A stretch of DNA of 64,000 nt, from contig NC_037314.1 in NCBI RefSeq assembly GCF_000143535.2, forward strand, positions 868,001 to 932,000, read 5' to 3'. The stretch comes from Botrytis cinerea B05.10 (Eukaryota; Ascomycota; Leotiomycetes; Helotiales; Sclerotiniaceae). Positions 46,985 through 59,061 of the stretch are shown here, piece by piece; the stretch's first letter is position 1, and every line of letters begins with the position of its first letter. A program made the position numbers and the translations under genes. The notes under the pieces were generated by a model. The model was not told where the DNA came from. It saw nothing but the letters and a program-made list of their open reading frames with translations, and did no database searches.

Positions 46985-47823
46985 GTTGTGACGAACGAAA
47001 GGGTAGGGGATACAAAATGATAGATGGCGGAAAGACTGATAGTTTGCAGGAGGAATGTGGATTGAGTGTATTTTACTGAAAGATTTTAATTTCGCAAGGA
47101 CATACATTTCGTAGTCGCAAGAATATCTACTTTTCAAAACGTCTGAAAATCTTTTAACAGAGCATGTTTCGGGATACTTGTTAAACGACTCAAAATAAAC
47201 CGCAGCTCGCGTAAATCAAGGAGCACGAGCAAGTCTCGAAATCATCCTTTTCGATTCGTATCCTGAATCCAATACTTAACTATCGAACAAGTTTAATGTG
47301 CAAAGTGCAAAAAGCTCAAGCTCGGATATTGAAATAGTACCTACTAGGTATTCAGTACTTCACACCAGAAATTACATACAAGACTTCGAGGTTTTAGTTG
47401 TTGCTTCCTTGTTCTTTGTATGTTCTATCATGTATGAGGATATTGGATGCTACTGGATGGGAATATTAATTAGTTTTAAGGATCTCTTCTGTGGATTATA
47501 GAGATTGGAAGCTACATGGAACGGAATTTGTGGGAAGGGATTTCCGGTTTTGATGAAGGGACTCCTAGCACTTTGGTGGGGTCGTAAGTCTAAAGCTGGT
47601 GGATGATTTGTAAATTGTATATCCACAGAGCGAGACTTGAAGCTGGCATGCCGGTTATATTTGGTGGTTTGGTGGGAACATAATACTTGTATAATGGTGT
47701 TGTGTTGTAATTGAGTAGCGCTTGGGTTGGAATTTTATATCTTGAACTTACCTCGTTGCACGACGATACAGTTTTTCTGTACAAGGGCCTTCGGATACTT
47801 TTTGTCTGTATTGGGACGTCCGT
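46985..47823. other. Convergent intergenic region
   Basis: 3' flanks of msrA and the small unrecognised minus-strand gene. No coding signal is supported. Confidence 0.5.
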
Positions 47824-48234
47824 CTAATCTGTAGCTTCTTGGTTCATGAAACCTATACGACCTACCTTTTTGATACCGCGAAGTACCATGGCAATTTCTC
47901 TTGCGTATCTTGCTATTATTGCTTCAACTTTGAGGACTTCGTCTTCGGTGTCAGTATCTTCGATACTCATGTGTTGAATGGCATCGACTTCAGTGTTATC
48001 GATTAGCTCCTGATATTGGGAGGGTTGCAATGGAGGCAATACACTCCACTGATCCTCACAGATTGGAGCTGCACAAGAACTAAGTACTCTTCAATCAATC
48101 ATTGTCACGGACTCGAGCTCTGTAAATTTGATATTGAGCATAAGGGCTTGTTTAACTGCCATTGCAAGGGCGAAACTTTCTCGTGGATTATTTTTGGAAT
48201 ACATGTTAGCAATCTTTGATCGTTTGAATGGCAT
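47824..48234 (-). CDS. Small two-exon protein, 118 aa, unrecognised
   Basis: Exons on the minus strand: 48234-48109 and 48054-47824, joined in phase 0 across a 54-nt GT-AG intron. The product starts MPFKRSKIANMYSKNNPRES, continues with a helical stretch (FALAMAVKQALMLNIKFTEL), then after the junction DQWSVLPPLQPSQYQELID, an acidic segment (MSIEDTDTEDEVLKVEA) and a basic helix (ARYAREIAMVLRGIKKVGR). No signal peptide, membrane span or known motif. It is short, charged and probably nuclear or cytosolic. Support: both exons are open and protein-like, the join keeps frame, the intron is of normal length, and the gene lies head-to-head with cactin 492 bp away. A donor-like GTAGGT after Gly-Ile-Lys-Lys could give another C-terminus. 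The family is unknown to me. Confidence 0.55.
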
Positions 48235-48726
48235 GGTTGATTCCTGGTGTATATTTCCCGGCTGGCGCATTAGGAATTAGCGGGACCTCAAATATATGAG
48301 TTACACCTCTGTAAGACCCAGAAAAATATTCGTTAGATTGTATAGTAATGCCATATTTTGCATTTACGCAGATTAGGCGATATTCTGGACTGAAATATCA
48401 GTATAAGGATGTTTATGATCAGAGTTAAAAGCAATGAAGACTAGCAATATTTATCAGTGAAGAAGGAAAAGAAAGAAAGGGATTGACAATTAAGGAGGTA
48501 ATGATAGTGATAGTGGAGCACGCGGGGAGACGCTAATGCATACAGATAAGCCCTACAGAGTCCCAACCACGTGATACTATCAAAATTATGTCCAAGCTTG
48601 TTGTTGAATTGAAACCCAAACCTAAGGCATCAAGAATAATATTGAGCTCTTTCCCTCCAAAGTGATTTGAGTACTTACGAACCCCCTACTCTCAAACAAC
48701 CAAATCTTACCGTTTTCTCACGAACC
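48235..48726. other. Bidirectional promoter candidate between the small gene and cactin
   Basis: 492 bp between two divergent start codons. The cactin reading frame stays open about 60 nt upstream of the chosen ATG without another ATG. No coding feature otherwise. Confidence 0.45.
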
Positions 48727-50581
48727 ATGGATCCTGGACGAAGAGCCATGTTGGAGGGACGCGCGCCTCGGGAAAGAGATATCACATCTCCACGTCGCGA
48801 CGATGCCAATCGAATTTCAAAACCACAACGACCGGCAGGCAACTCTAGTTCTAGACCTTATCGCAACAACCAAAGTCTCGAAGACGAACAATCAAAGAAA
48901 TGGGTAGCAGAAGAGGACACTTTCGTTCTGAAGCAAGCAAAGAAGAAGGCAGATATTAGAGTTAGAGAAGGAAGAGCGAAACCAATTGACTGGTTGGCGG
49001 TCATTCTTCGAGTGATCGATCCCGATAAAGATCTCCTTGATGCCGACGAAGAAGAGGTCCAACTCGACGTTGTAGATCCAGAGGGCGTGTTTGAAGGGCT
49101 CAATGATGCGCAACTAGGAGAGCTGGAGACCGACATTAATTCTTACATTGCTCTGGAGAAGAACAAAAAGAACCAAGATTATTGGAAGACGATGCAGATC
49201 ATCTGTCATGAGCGCCGTCAAAAGTTAAAGCCAGTCGGTCCTAATGAACGAGCTGTAAGCTCTGTTGCTGCAGATGTAGATAAACTGCTAGGGCCCAAAA
49301 CATATGAGCAGCTGGAAAGTTTGGAGGGACAGATTAGGGCAAAGCTCCGTTCGAACGAACCAATAGACACAGATTATTGGGAACAACTCCTAAAGAGTTT
49401 GTTGATTTGGAAGGCGAAAGCTAAACTCAAGAAAGTTTATCAATCTGTGTTGGACACTCGGCTCGAAGCCTTACGAAAAGAACAACAGGAGAAGGCAGAA
49501 AGTGTTCAAAAGAAGTTACAAGTACTATTGTCTGGCCCAGCACCAGTGGTTGAAGAGGGATCACAAATACCAACTTCGATCGCCGCACAAACACCCCGTC
49601 GTCAGCCTCACTTTGCCTACTCAGAGAAGCATGACCCAGAACCGTTACTCAAATTAAGGACTGAAGACAAATCAGGCGAGATTATTGACGAATCTGATTT
49701 CCTCAAAAAGATCGTTGCCGAGCGCCGGAAAGTCTTGAAGCTAGGTTACGTGCCTTCACGTCCACTTGGTCCAGAAAAGAGTATCCCTGGCACTGTCAGT
49801 AAACCTACCACATCTGCCAACAATGCGCCTCCAGGTACACAGCGCTTTTCCGCTGTAGTTACTGAAGATTTTTCACAAGCTACAAAAGCATTGTACGATA
49901 GAGAGGTGGCAAGAGGGGTAAATGAGAACGAGGAAATTTTTACGGCGGAGGAAAGTCTTACAACGACTTCAGCTCCTCAATGGGCAGACAAATACAGGCC
50001 AAGGAAACCGCGTTATTTTAATCGAGTTCAAATGGGTTACGAGTGGAACAAATACAACCAGACCCATTACGATCATGACAATCCCCCTCCAAAAGTTGTC
50101 CAGGGTTACAAATTCAACATATTTTATCCGGATCTTATAGACAAAGCGAAGGCGCCAACATTTCGAATCATTCGGGAACATGGTCGAAAGAGAGGAGAAT
50201 CATTTGCGCCTGCTGGAGAGGAAGATACGTGTCTACTTCGCTTCATAGCTGGACCTCCTTATGAGGACATTGCCTTCCGTATTGTTGATAAAGAGTGGGA
50301 CTATTCTGCGAAGAAAGATCGTGGCTTTCGCAGTACTTTTGACAAGGTATGTGTGTGGCTTTAATGTTCTGTTGGTCTGCATCCTGTCTACCCGTCATGC
50401 AGTGACAACCTCCAAACTTTACTTACGTTTCTGAAGCTTGTTCCTTGCTGACATATTCACTAGGGTATTCTCCAGTTACACTTCCAATTCAAAAAGGTCA
50501 GTAATAATCATAACAAAACACAATATTCCCACTTTTTAAATTAAGCTAATTTTTCGTTCAGATATACTACCGAAAGTAATC
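48727..50581 (+). CDS. Cactin, spliceosome-associated protein
   Basis: Three exons: 48727-50346, 50464-50496, 50564-50581; 556 aa. Introns are 117 and 67 nt. Cactin associates with the spliceosome and is needed for accurate splicing in S. pombe and animals. The N-terminus is Arg-rich and disordered. The central cactin domain (about residues 60-270) begins KKWVAEEDTFVLKQAKKKAD and includes PIDWLAVILRVIDPD and YWKTMQIICHERRQKL. The C-terminal cactin domain (about 415-556) contains KYRPRKPRYFNRVQMGYEWN, KYNQTHYDHDNPPPKVVQGY, FNIFYPDLIDK and CLLRFIAGPPYEDIAF. It finishes across two tiny exons: KGILQLHFQFKK (33 nt) and IYYRK-stop (18 nt), the usual cactin end. The first ATG is used as start; the frame is open further up but lacks an ATG. 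No RS domain is evident. Confidence 0.9.
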
Positions 50582-51732
50582 ACGATTCGCGAGTTTCCTG
50601 CTTGCCCCATTGTGGCACCAGAGTTTGGGAAGTATCAGTTTGGTTGAGATTTTTCTTTAGCAATCATTGAGCTCACAAATAAACATCCCCAGATTTCTTC
50701 CACGTGTGTTATGTCACACAAAGGAACTTTGTACTTCCGTCAAAATAATACTACGTACATGACGGCAACGATTCGATGCATGAGAGCAGCGTTAACACGG
50801 GAAAATGAAATGAGATCATTAAAACTATCTATACATGGAAGCATTAACACCGGAGAATACGATTGAGATTATTAACATCCTTTATGTATCTGATAGCCTT
50901 TCTTAACAGCGTTAATAGTAATAATTTGGAACTATTGGCACAATTCATAGCAGTAATGAGATGGAATCTAGTCGTTTACTAGACCTTTTCTTCGATACAA
51001 AGTAGCTGCGTTTTTAAATCTGACACAAAACTCCGGTTCGGCTTTCGTTCGTGGGTGTCGTTGAGATTGAGTAAGTCGAAACGGTTTTACGGGTGGCTGA
51101 TTTCCACATAGTCCAGTTACTTCAAACAAAAACAACTCTGTGTTCCTTCTAGAATAAGAATTAAGAACAATTGAACCAGACAATTCTTTGTGATTGTGCC
51201 CGCTCGAGGCTGACGGTGGAACATCAGAATACTCTTCTAGGTTTAAATTCAAACAATGCCTCTCCTGGTACAATCTCTAGCGTTATGCAGCACTCCGTTT
51301 TCCTCTCTCCCTGTATGACATGGATATGCAGACCTACAGCCCACCTATTTGCAGCAGAACAACAAGCGATTGCTATTATGAAAAGTTCATTGTAGAGCTC
51401 ACACTGTTTTTGGAATGTTGCTGCCCGGGGAGCCTGTTTGCACACACGTCAAAGGCTTGCATCCATGTGCTGGCATTCGCGCTCCTGCATTATGGCCTTG
51501 TCTTTTCAGAACCCTATGCCCATAGTCACAAAGCTTTCAATGTTCCCACTGCTTCTTACGTTCTAGATTTCCTTTTTTGAATAACTACACCCGAAGTCCT
51601 TTGCTATCCCAATTCTTTGAATTCTCCGAGAAGACAGACACTATCGTCTTACAATAGAGCAATCCATCGTAAGGGTAGCACTTCGTTCAATAGACACATC
51701 ATCGGCAGCGAGGTTGAGTAGATTGTTTTCAG
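50582..51732. other. Intergenic region between cactin and the forkhead gene
   Basis: 1.15 kb. Frames on both strands at 50968-51580 are mutually overlapping and lack motifs. It probably contains the promoter and leader of the forkhead gene. Confidence 0.45.
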
Positions 51733-53167
51733 ATGGTCCTCAACATGGATTCCGATCACTTTCAGCAAAACCCTCAACATCACGATTTGCCTTGGGACTT
51801 TCAAGCTTCGGAGAATATTGGAACAACAGCACATCCGCAAGCTGATGCTACATTCCCATCATTTGATGGACTACCTCGAATGGGTCCAGATCAGTACTTC
51901 ATGGACAGTTCATCATCATCTCCCATGCCCAATAATGACTATAACCTTACTACATCGCAAATGCCGGGCTCGCAAAACTTGACATCTTGGACCCATCAAG
52001 CGCCATTAACTTCTGTTTTTGCGGACGACCAAAATGGCTACTCTTACGATTGTCCAGCTGATCTCTCTGGCCTTGAGCAACAAAATTCTTTGAAGGCTTT
52101 CGATAATGTTCCTCGAACTACCTGGCAACAACCTTATGCTAATATGGGCATGACCTTACCGGTATATCCTTTTGATACTCGCGACAATTTTGGATCTATG
52201 GTATCATCAAGGGCTGACCATGGCGAAAGATCTAACGATTGCATAATGATGGATACCACACACAAGACCATCAATTCTACGTCTCCTTCCAGCCTATGTT
52301 CTGAAGAGGATGGACACAGCTCACGCGAGCCTACTGCAATGGACGTCGACGCTGACGGTCAAGGCGCAGATGAGCAGCCATATGCAAAATTGATCTATCG
52401 AGCATTGATGAGTGCACCAGACCATTCCATGGTTCTACAAGAAATCTATCGTTGGTTCCGAGAAAACACCACTAAAGGGAGCTCGGATACCAAAGGTTGG
52501 ATGAATAGCATTCGTCACAATCTATCAATGAATGCTGTAAGATTCTATGATCAAGTATGCTTAGCGATACTGGAGCTAATGTTTTCAATGGTAGGCATTC
52601 AAGAAGACAGAACGGAAGATTCCTGGAGAAGAAACGAAAAAGTCTACTGAGTGGGTTTTGGAAGATTTCGCAATCAGAGATGGGGTTCAGTCTACAACTC
52701 GATATCGCAAAGGGACAGGTAGCAAGAAATACCCAAAATCAGAAACTACTCCAAGTCAAAATTTTCTAGGTCGACACAATTACAATGCGATCAAAAAGCC
52801 TTCCTTTCACTCTGTTGGCAAAGGAAAGCTACAACGTCAAAGAGGCAGAGATGATTCAAGTTCAAGACGAATGCTCTCAACATCCTCTAGATCGGAACCC
52901 GCAAGATATCCAGGTAGTCAATTACATACCTCAGATGTAACTTCTGTTCCAAGATCTCCACGACGACTACCTCTGACACCTGCACAGGAGAGCTCCGGAA
53001 CTTACAGTCCTATCATCAAAGAGGAAATCTACAATCCCGCATACGATCTCTATAGATTTGAGGATTGCCAAGGAGTGCTTCCTGATGACCAAGACCCGCT
53101 TTTTATGGACAATCAAAATACACAGTTCATGCAGGTTCCTCCGATGTGCGCGAACAACCAATACTAA
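51733..53167 (+). CDS. Forkhead-domain transcription factor
   Basis: Two exons, 51733-52536 and 52595-53167; 458 aa; intron 58 nt, phase 0. Forkhead (winged-helix) factors bind DNA through helix 3. The domain (about residues 210-300) reads QPYAKLIYRALMSAPDHSMV, then LQEIYRWFRENTTKG and the recognition helix WMNSIRHNLSMNA, joined across the intron to AFKKTERKIPGE and a WVLEDFAIRDG wing region. The intron interrupts the domain right after the recognition helix. The N-terminal 200 residues are acidic and Gln/Ser/Asn-rich, like an activation domain. The C-terminal region is basic and Ser-rich. There is no FHA domain, unlike Fkh1/2 of yeast, so it belongs to the smaller fungal forkhead group. A second ATG four codons downstream (51745) could also serve as start. 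Targets cannot be read. Confidence 0.88.
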
Positions 53168-53709
53168 CCATTGAAAATTGTTGGGTGACAGAGTATCGAA
53201 GTGTTTGTTATGTATTGTAAGGGTGGCAGATCTGCTTTGATACATCGAATAGATGCACATTTCGTTTGCTATCAAAACATTGCATTGCTGGGGGTTCATT
53301 GTATGTACCGGGATCTAATGTTGCGGTTTCTTGTCTATTTGCTATAGCTTGTCCGGAGGGTAGTTGTCCAAGATCTCTAATTTCTTTGATCAGTGGCATC
53401 AGCGGAAAAATTTCAAATATCATGGGCGTTTGTATGTAGGGTTGTTCCAAAGTTGTTTATCATTATGATAGGTCATATCTTGGTGTTCTTCAGAAATTTG
53501 AAATGCTGTGTGATTTGCATGAGAAATGAAGTCTTCATCCTGGATAGTGGTTTTCATGCTACTCGGCATCGGCTATATGCTTGAATATCACTACTTTCTC
53601 TGCATTGTGAAGTAGGATTGATCGATATTGCCTCTTTGCATCTTTGATGTGCTCAAGGGCAGGGGATGCAGTGTTCGATTGCCTCGAAGTACGCTCCTCA
53701 ACAAGAATT

Positions 53710-53961
53710 TCAGTGATTAAAATGAGGTTGGATTGCATCACCCCACCGATATCCTGGGAAAGATTTTGTTGGTTGGGTTCTATGCGGTGGCCCCGCCGGA
53801 TGAAAGTGCGCGCCGTCCATCAATCCAGTAAACTCATAGGCATGCAGCATACTCCACCATCCAAAGTCCAATAGAGAGTCTTTAGCATTGTTAGCGTTCC
53901 AAAGGACCTTGTCCTTGTCCGTATACTGTAACCACACCTTGCGTCGAAGATGTTGAAAATG
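53710..53961 (-). pseudogene. Coding relic, unrecognised family
   Basis: On the minus strand, after an in-frame TGA at 53962-53964, an open frame encodes protein-like sequence: LRRKVWLQYTDKDKVLWNAN, then AKDSLLDFGWWSMLHAYEFT and GLMDGAHFHPAGPPHR, ending at a TGA at 53710. No start or splice acceptor gives an intact gene upstream. The tryptophan-, aromatic- and charge-rich composition looks like an enzyme or surface-protein fragment. The family is unknown to me. Confidence 0.35.
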
Positions 53962-54040
53962 TCATCGAAATCCTTCTTCGCAGTATATAATGTATCTACC
54001 AAGATACATCTTTCCCATTACCATGAGCCTATGCTAATAG

Positions 54041-54413
54041 GTGTACACTCCTTTGAGCACAGCATCTCAATCAAGAGTTCATCATCTCGGTTTTCAGCTC
54101 CAGGAGCCGGGCTACTGGGCCACATCTTACTATGTGAAATCCTCGACAGAATTGAAAAACGAGCTCTGTCACAAGATCAGACGGGTAGCACCTCAACTTC
54201 AGTACGACTTCGAACGCACATACATACATTTCAAGATGCAGAATATCTATAATACGCCTCCCGTCCTAAATCAAGTTCTGTTTCTGATCAAACGAACATT
54301 CCGAACCTTTTGGTGGTGGTGACAGGTATCAACGAAAGCCACACGAGCATGATACCGATTTCGCTCTGGTTAAGATGCGCCCAGACCAATTGGGAACCCT
54401 GAAGAGAGATCAC
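54041..54413 (+). pseudogene. Possible coding relic in several frames
   Basis: Neighbouring open segments in different plus-strand frames look protein-like: one includes TELKNELCHKIRRVAPQLQY and DFERTYIHFKMQN; another (54288-54413) reads HSEPFGGGDRYQRKPHEHDT followed by DFALVKMRPDQLGTLKRD. Frame breaks without splice consensus suggest decay, but chance open frames are possible. Confidence 0.25.
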
Positions 54414-55347
54414 TCGTGACTATCGGCGAAGAATAATCCTCTCGATGTCATTCAGAAATGTTTTGACGAAAGAAACAACGCGCCAAGTCCACATAATGAC
54501 CGTTGAGAAGGAGGCGTGCAAAGGCGGCAGCCACAACGGTTTGTCGAAAATTGCAAAACATGGCACTTCCCGCGAATATAATGTCCCTCAGAATTCTTTT
54601 TTGCTCATTACAGGCATCAAGGTCTGAGCCGTTAATATACAGTACACCTGTTTGCTCTATCCTGTCATTAGGATTCGTTTCCGGTGCATCCGTCCATCAT
54701 GAGCGCGAACCTCATTGTGATGAGAGCGTACTCCGATGCTCTGCATTTATCTTCAGCGGTATGACAGATGCTTATTTTCGAATCAAGGGGCGACTCGGTT
54801 CCATTCATGCTTTTTACCACAGAAAGGTGGGTCATTGGTAGGGGATCGACGAGTATGTCCGTATAACAGCCGTCCCTGCATCGAATCACATCTCGCATTT
54901 CTCGGATGATTCCGCCAGATCTACCCGTCAGATAGTGTTGGTGAAGAGAATGAGACATCGCGGCGCCAAACCACACCGGAGATACCAGTACCCGCTGTAT
55001 CCACCCAAAAAATGCCAGGCTGTTTTCAACAACGATCCGAGATAACTCCCATTTTCAGTGCCGGAATGGGAGCGAGTTGAATGGGTATACTCCGAAAACA
55101 TGATAAAGCAAACACTTGAAAGATTTGACACATTGGACTACCCTTGAAGCACAATTTCCTGCCTGCAAGAAACTCGGCTGCCTGTTTTGCTTTTGATGAT
55201 AAGCTCAAAAATACCTTCTCGGCCGACATACGCTTGCTACTAGCTAAGCAGAGTCGCGATTCGTATCAAAGTGAGCTCCTAAGTGGCGAGGACTAGAGAA
55301 GTATGATGAGAAAAGGCAAGAGACACAATAGATCATGCCCAGTTAAT

Positions 55348-55369
55348 CACGTGATCATATGCATGATCA
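55348..55369. promoter_or_regulatory. E-box plus palindrome upstream of the GH28 gene
   Basis: CACGTG (55348-55353) overlaps TGATCAT (55352-55358), which is the exact reverse complement of ATGATCA (55363-55369) across a 4-nt spacer. It lies about 630 bp upstream of the exopolygalacturonase start. A regulatory role is inferred from symmetry and place only. Confidence 0.3.
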
Positions 55370-55902
55370 GTGCTTCGTCTCCTTTATGATTAATCTCCCC
55401 CCTTAACTTTCTGTATATATCGTCCGAGGCTCCGAATAATATCCAGGACCCTAATAAATGCGAGTGACATTTTCCGAGACCTACCACAGCCGCTAGCATT
55501 GAGTGATAGATCTTCCGCAAGGGTACAGCTCACCGGTCGGAAGAACCCATCGAGTTCCACCAATAATCAAATGCAAGGAGGACTCAAAACAAGGATGAAG
55601 CTTTCCTGTACCTGAAAAATCAAAATGAACCAATACGATTTATTTAAAAATTATATGAAGTTCCGAATTGATGCGGGGTTTTGCCCCTCCCAAGCTTTTC
55701 TTTGATAATCTGGGGATGAGATTATCTCCACATTTTCTCAAAGATGGGATGAAATGCCAGGCTTTTGCTCCAATGATGAGCTCACCGTCCTCGTCACCGA
55801 ACCCAAGCCAAGGGAACAAGTCCGGAGAAATAGAATCTCCTTTAATTCCCCTGAAAATAAAGTGGAGGGTTCGCATGGTGGATCTATCTAGAGATAGGGC
55901 AA

Positions 55903-55909
55903 TATATAA
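55903..55909 (+). promoter_or_regulatory. TATA box of the exopolygalacturonase gene
   Basis: TATATAA lies 97 bp before the ATG at 56000, a good match and spacing. Confidence 0.55.
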
Positions 55910-55999
55910 GTCCTACAAGACCCCGAGCATAGCTATGAAAAGTGCCAAGCTACTTCTTCAATTACTTGGGCAACTGAACTATCGGTTTCATACTTCAAG

Positions 56000-57537
56000 A
56001 TGCATTTTCAATTGAGCACCATTCTTTCAATTGCTTCAGCTGCAGTTGCAGTTGCAAGCCCAACGCCACAGGACGATTCATGGGATCAAGCGCTCGCTCG
56101 TCGAGGTCACCCAAAGCACAAATCAGCAAGGCCAAACGTGCAATTCCATCCCAAGAGTCTAGACACACCTGCACCTTCTCCGGCAGCTAGAACCAAGACT
56201 TGCTATGTCAAGAGTTCCGGCAATGGAACAGATGACTCTCCAGCCATTATGAGCGCACTTCACGAGTGCAACAACGGTGGTCATGTAATTTTCAGTAAAG
56301 GCGTGACATACTTGATTGGCACAGCAATGGACTGGACTTTCCTCAAGCACATTGATCTCGGTATGCAATTTTCAACTCCACGCCAATCAATACATTTCTA
56401 ATATTTTACTAATGACTATTGCAGACATTCAGGGTGAACTTCTCTTCTCAGACGATACGGCATATTGGGAAGCCAATTCCTTCAAATTCGTCTTCCAAAA
56501 TGCCACCTCGTTCTTCAAGCTTGGAGGAGAGGACGTCTTCATGTATGGTGGTGGCACCCTCAATGGAAATGGACAAACCTGGTACGATTATTACGCCAGC
56601 AACATCTATGCACTCAGACCAGTCCTTATCGGAATTGATGGACTCAAGGACTCTATCTTGTCAGATTTGGTTCTACGTTATTCACCACAGTACTACAACT
56701 TCATTGCAAATTCAAGCAATGTTGTATACAACAACATCAACATTGCCGGTGGAAGCTCGAGCAAAAACCCTGCAAAGAACACTGATGGATGGGATACATA
56801 CAGAAGTGATAACATTGTTATCCAGAACTCTGTTATCAACAATGGAGATGGTAAACACCTTTCATTCCGGACTCAAAAGCCTTGCTAACCAAATTCTAGA
56901 TTGTGTTTCTTTCAAGCCCAACAGCACCAACATTTTAGTTCAAAACCTTTTCTGCAATGGTTCTCACGGAATTTCCGTTGGATCCCTTGGTCAATATCCT
57001 GGAGAATTTGATATTGTTGAAAACGTATACGTCTACAACACCTCATTGCACAACGCCACCGACGGTGCACGTATCAAGGTTTGGCCAAACACTGCATCAG
57101 CTCTCAGTGGTGATCTCCAAGGTAAGAGCATTCCCCTACCCTCACTTACCAATTTCACAACTAACACACCTATAGGAGGCGGAGGATCTGGTAGAGTAAA
57201 CAACATCACCTACGATACAATGTACATCGACAATGTCGATTACGCCATCGAAGTCGACCAATGCTACGGTCAAAAGAACCTCACTCTCTGTCTCGAATTC
57301 CCTTCCCCTCTCACCATCACCGATATCATCTTCAGAAACTTCACCGGAAAAACCAGCACCAAATACCAGCCACAAATTGGTACATTTGCTTGTTCGAGCA
57401 CGTCAGTTTGTAACAATATTGTGGCGAGTGGCATTGATGTGTTGAGTCCTAAGGGTGTAGACGAGGCTTACTGTCTTAACGTCAACGAGACCGCTTTGGA
57501 TATTACTTGTACTACCGATTTTTTGGGATTTAATTAG
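56000..57537 (+). CDS. GH28 exopolygalacturonase, secreted
   Basis: Four exons: 56000-56360, 56425-56850, 56900-57121, 57176-57537; 456 aa. Introns are 64, 49 and 54 nt, each in phase 1. GH28 exopolygalacturonases remove galacturonic acid from the non-reducing end of pectin by inverting hydrolysis. Signal peptide [20 protein letters not shown]. Catalytic motifs are complete: NTDG at 239-242 (Asp241), NNGDDC with Asp262-Asp263 (the second Asp is split by intron 2), GSHGIS with His285, and RIK at 320-322. [20 protein letters not shown] and [21 protein letters not shown] are typical of the exo-acting clade. Many N-glycosylation sequons (NATS, NSSN, NTSL, NETA) and C-terminal cysteines agree with secretion. 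Length is normal. It is followed at 61.95 kb by a tannase-family esterase on the same strand. Confidence 0.93.
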
Positions 57538-58035
57538 GTGGATGGATCTCTGTAGCTCCTGGCTACTGCGAAGAGACGGTGTATACTTTAAATGATGTTA
57601 TGTTAATATTACAAATTTGTTAAGATAAATGGATCTAGACGCGTGAAGTCGGTCTGCTGCACGATGCTTTATTATCTTATCATACAAGTGTACAACTTCT
57701 ATGAATCCCCCTTTCATCTCACGATTTTTTTTATGTTGCTTCTCTCAAAAACCTCACATCTCTCTTCCAAACTTACAAATTCACACATCACTCAATCAAT
57801 GCAGCTCAATCCCGAACGATCCGTTCCTCTACTTCGTAATTTACCTAAGGTTTTCCTCAAATTTCCATCCGAAACTTCCTTCTTATCGCTGAACAAATCT
57901 CTCGGAGCAACAAAACTCGTATTTAAAGTTTTGTTTAACGTTTGTTCCATTTATTTTTGTCTCCACTCTCCCCTTTTCTTTTTAAACTTATTTAAGGTTC
58001 CAATTAAAGTTGCATTGAAGGTTTCATCCACGGTC
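57538..58035. other. AT-rich intergenic DNA after the exopolygalacturonase gene
   Basis: The open frame here (57643-58116) is low in complexity, AT- and TTC-rich, and runs into a repeat copy, so it is not called. No gene is supported. Confidence 0.5.
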
Positions 58036-58231
58036 CACCAGTGGATACATGAACTGATAGGACACTGCAAAAATGGGCTTGTAAATATCTCAGGAATTGT
58101 GATAATGATTTGTTAGAGATAAATAAACAATGAGAAGACAGATTCTGATATCAAATAATTGAAGATGGAATTAGTTAGAAATTTCGAAAGTTTAGAAAGA
58201 AATGTCTCGTCAGTTCAAATACCCATTGGTG
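58036..58231. mobile_element. MITE-like element, copy A
   Basis: 196 bp. The 5' end CACCAGTGGATACATGAACT and the reverse complement of the 3' end, CACCAATGGGTATTTGAACT, match closely, and similarity continues for about 30 bp (GACGAGACA-like), forming imperfect terminal inverted repeats. It aligns along its whole length with copy B at 59062, sharing GATTCTGATAT, AATTGAAGA and TAGGAATTGT-type blocks. No coding capacity. No clear target-site duplication was found. Confidence 0.7.
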
Positions 58232-59061
58232 ATTCGACCTTGCGAACCTAATGACTGAAGGTATGCATGAATTTTCGTCCGGATTTTGCTGGAAGTCTCG
58301 TCCGAACTTAAATACACTGCAAGCTTCATCTTGATATTTGTTTGGTACTTTGTTGGCTACCTATCTAGTCAAGGAATGATTGAAGTATACAAGTTGTGTA
58401 TATTCCATCCTACACTTCTGAGGAGGAGTAAATGCATTCGTATTGTATACGTGAATTCGTACTAGAGGTTTAGATCCCCTGAATCCTACTCGTATAGTGT
58501 GCATTGACTAATATATTAAAATCTTGAGAGTACATTGAAATAGTACTTTATACACTACAATGATTGTTGGCACCTGCCACCACTGCATAATACACCACAT
58601 TTCCTTGATACCTCAATTCAAGCCCATTTTTAAGCAAGAAAGAACTTCGCCGAAATTGGCTGTGTGGTGAAGACTTGTGGAATCTGCGGAGGCTTTGCAA
58701 AAATGTTGGTGAAGCCGGAAACGTAGAATCTGGTAGACTATACTTTTAGGTTATTAGTTACTTTGAAGACGGTTCTAGAGAAGGTGACGTCGGATTGTTA
58801 TACTTGGTACAGAAAGACAGAAAGTTAGGGAGATGACGTCGAGGGATAGACTCATAGACTACTCGTGATTTTGATAGACCTTGTCAGTTTCGACAGGAAA
58901 GAGGACAGGTGCGAACGTTTGATCAAATAAGCATAGTGCTATTTATGTAGCCCACTCTACTGCGCATGAGTTTAAACTTATTCTCAAAGTTGAGATAACA
59001 AAGAAGTGATGATTGAGGAAATTGCATTCACTAACTGAATGGCTGAACGAATTCCCTAGAA
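58232..59061. other. AT-rich spacer between the two MITE-like copies
   Basis: 830 bp without a supported gene. Confidence 0.45.

Larger units (their letters stand above)
53168..55999. other. 2.8-kb region with decayed coding fragments
   Basis: No intact gene. Protein-like segments on both strands (53713-53961 minus; 54041-54413 plus) are described as pseudogene fragments. The right half is presumably the GH28 promoter, with a palindrome near 55.35 kb and a TATA box at 55903. Confidence 0.45.

Noticed and set aside
50968..51580. Overlapping frames on both strands between cactin and the forkhead gene
   Set aside because: Mutual shadows without motifs; more likely promoter and leader DNA.
57643..58116. 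157-aa hydrophobic plus-strand frame
   Set aside because: AT/TTC-rich low complexity and its end lies inside MITE-like copy A.
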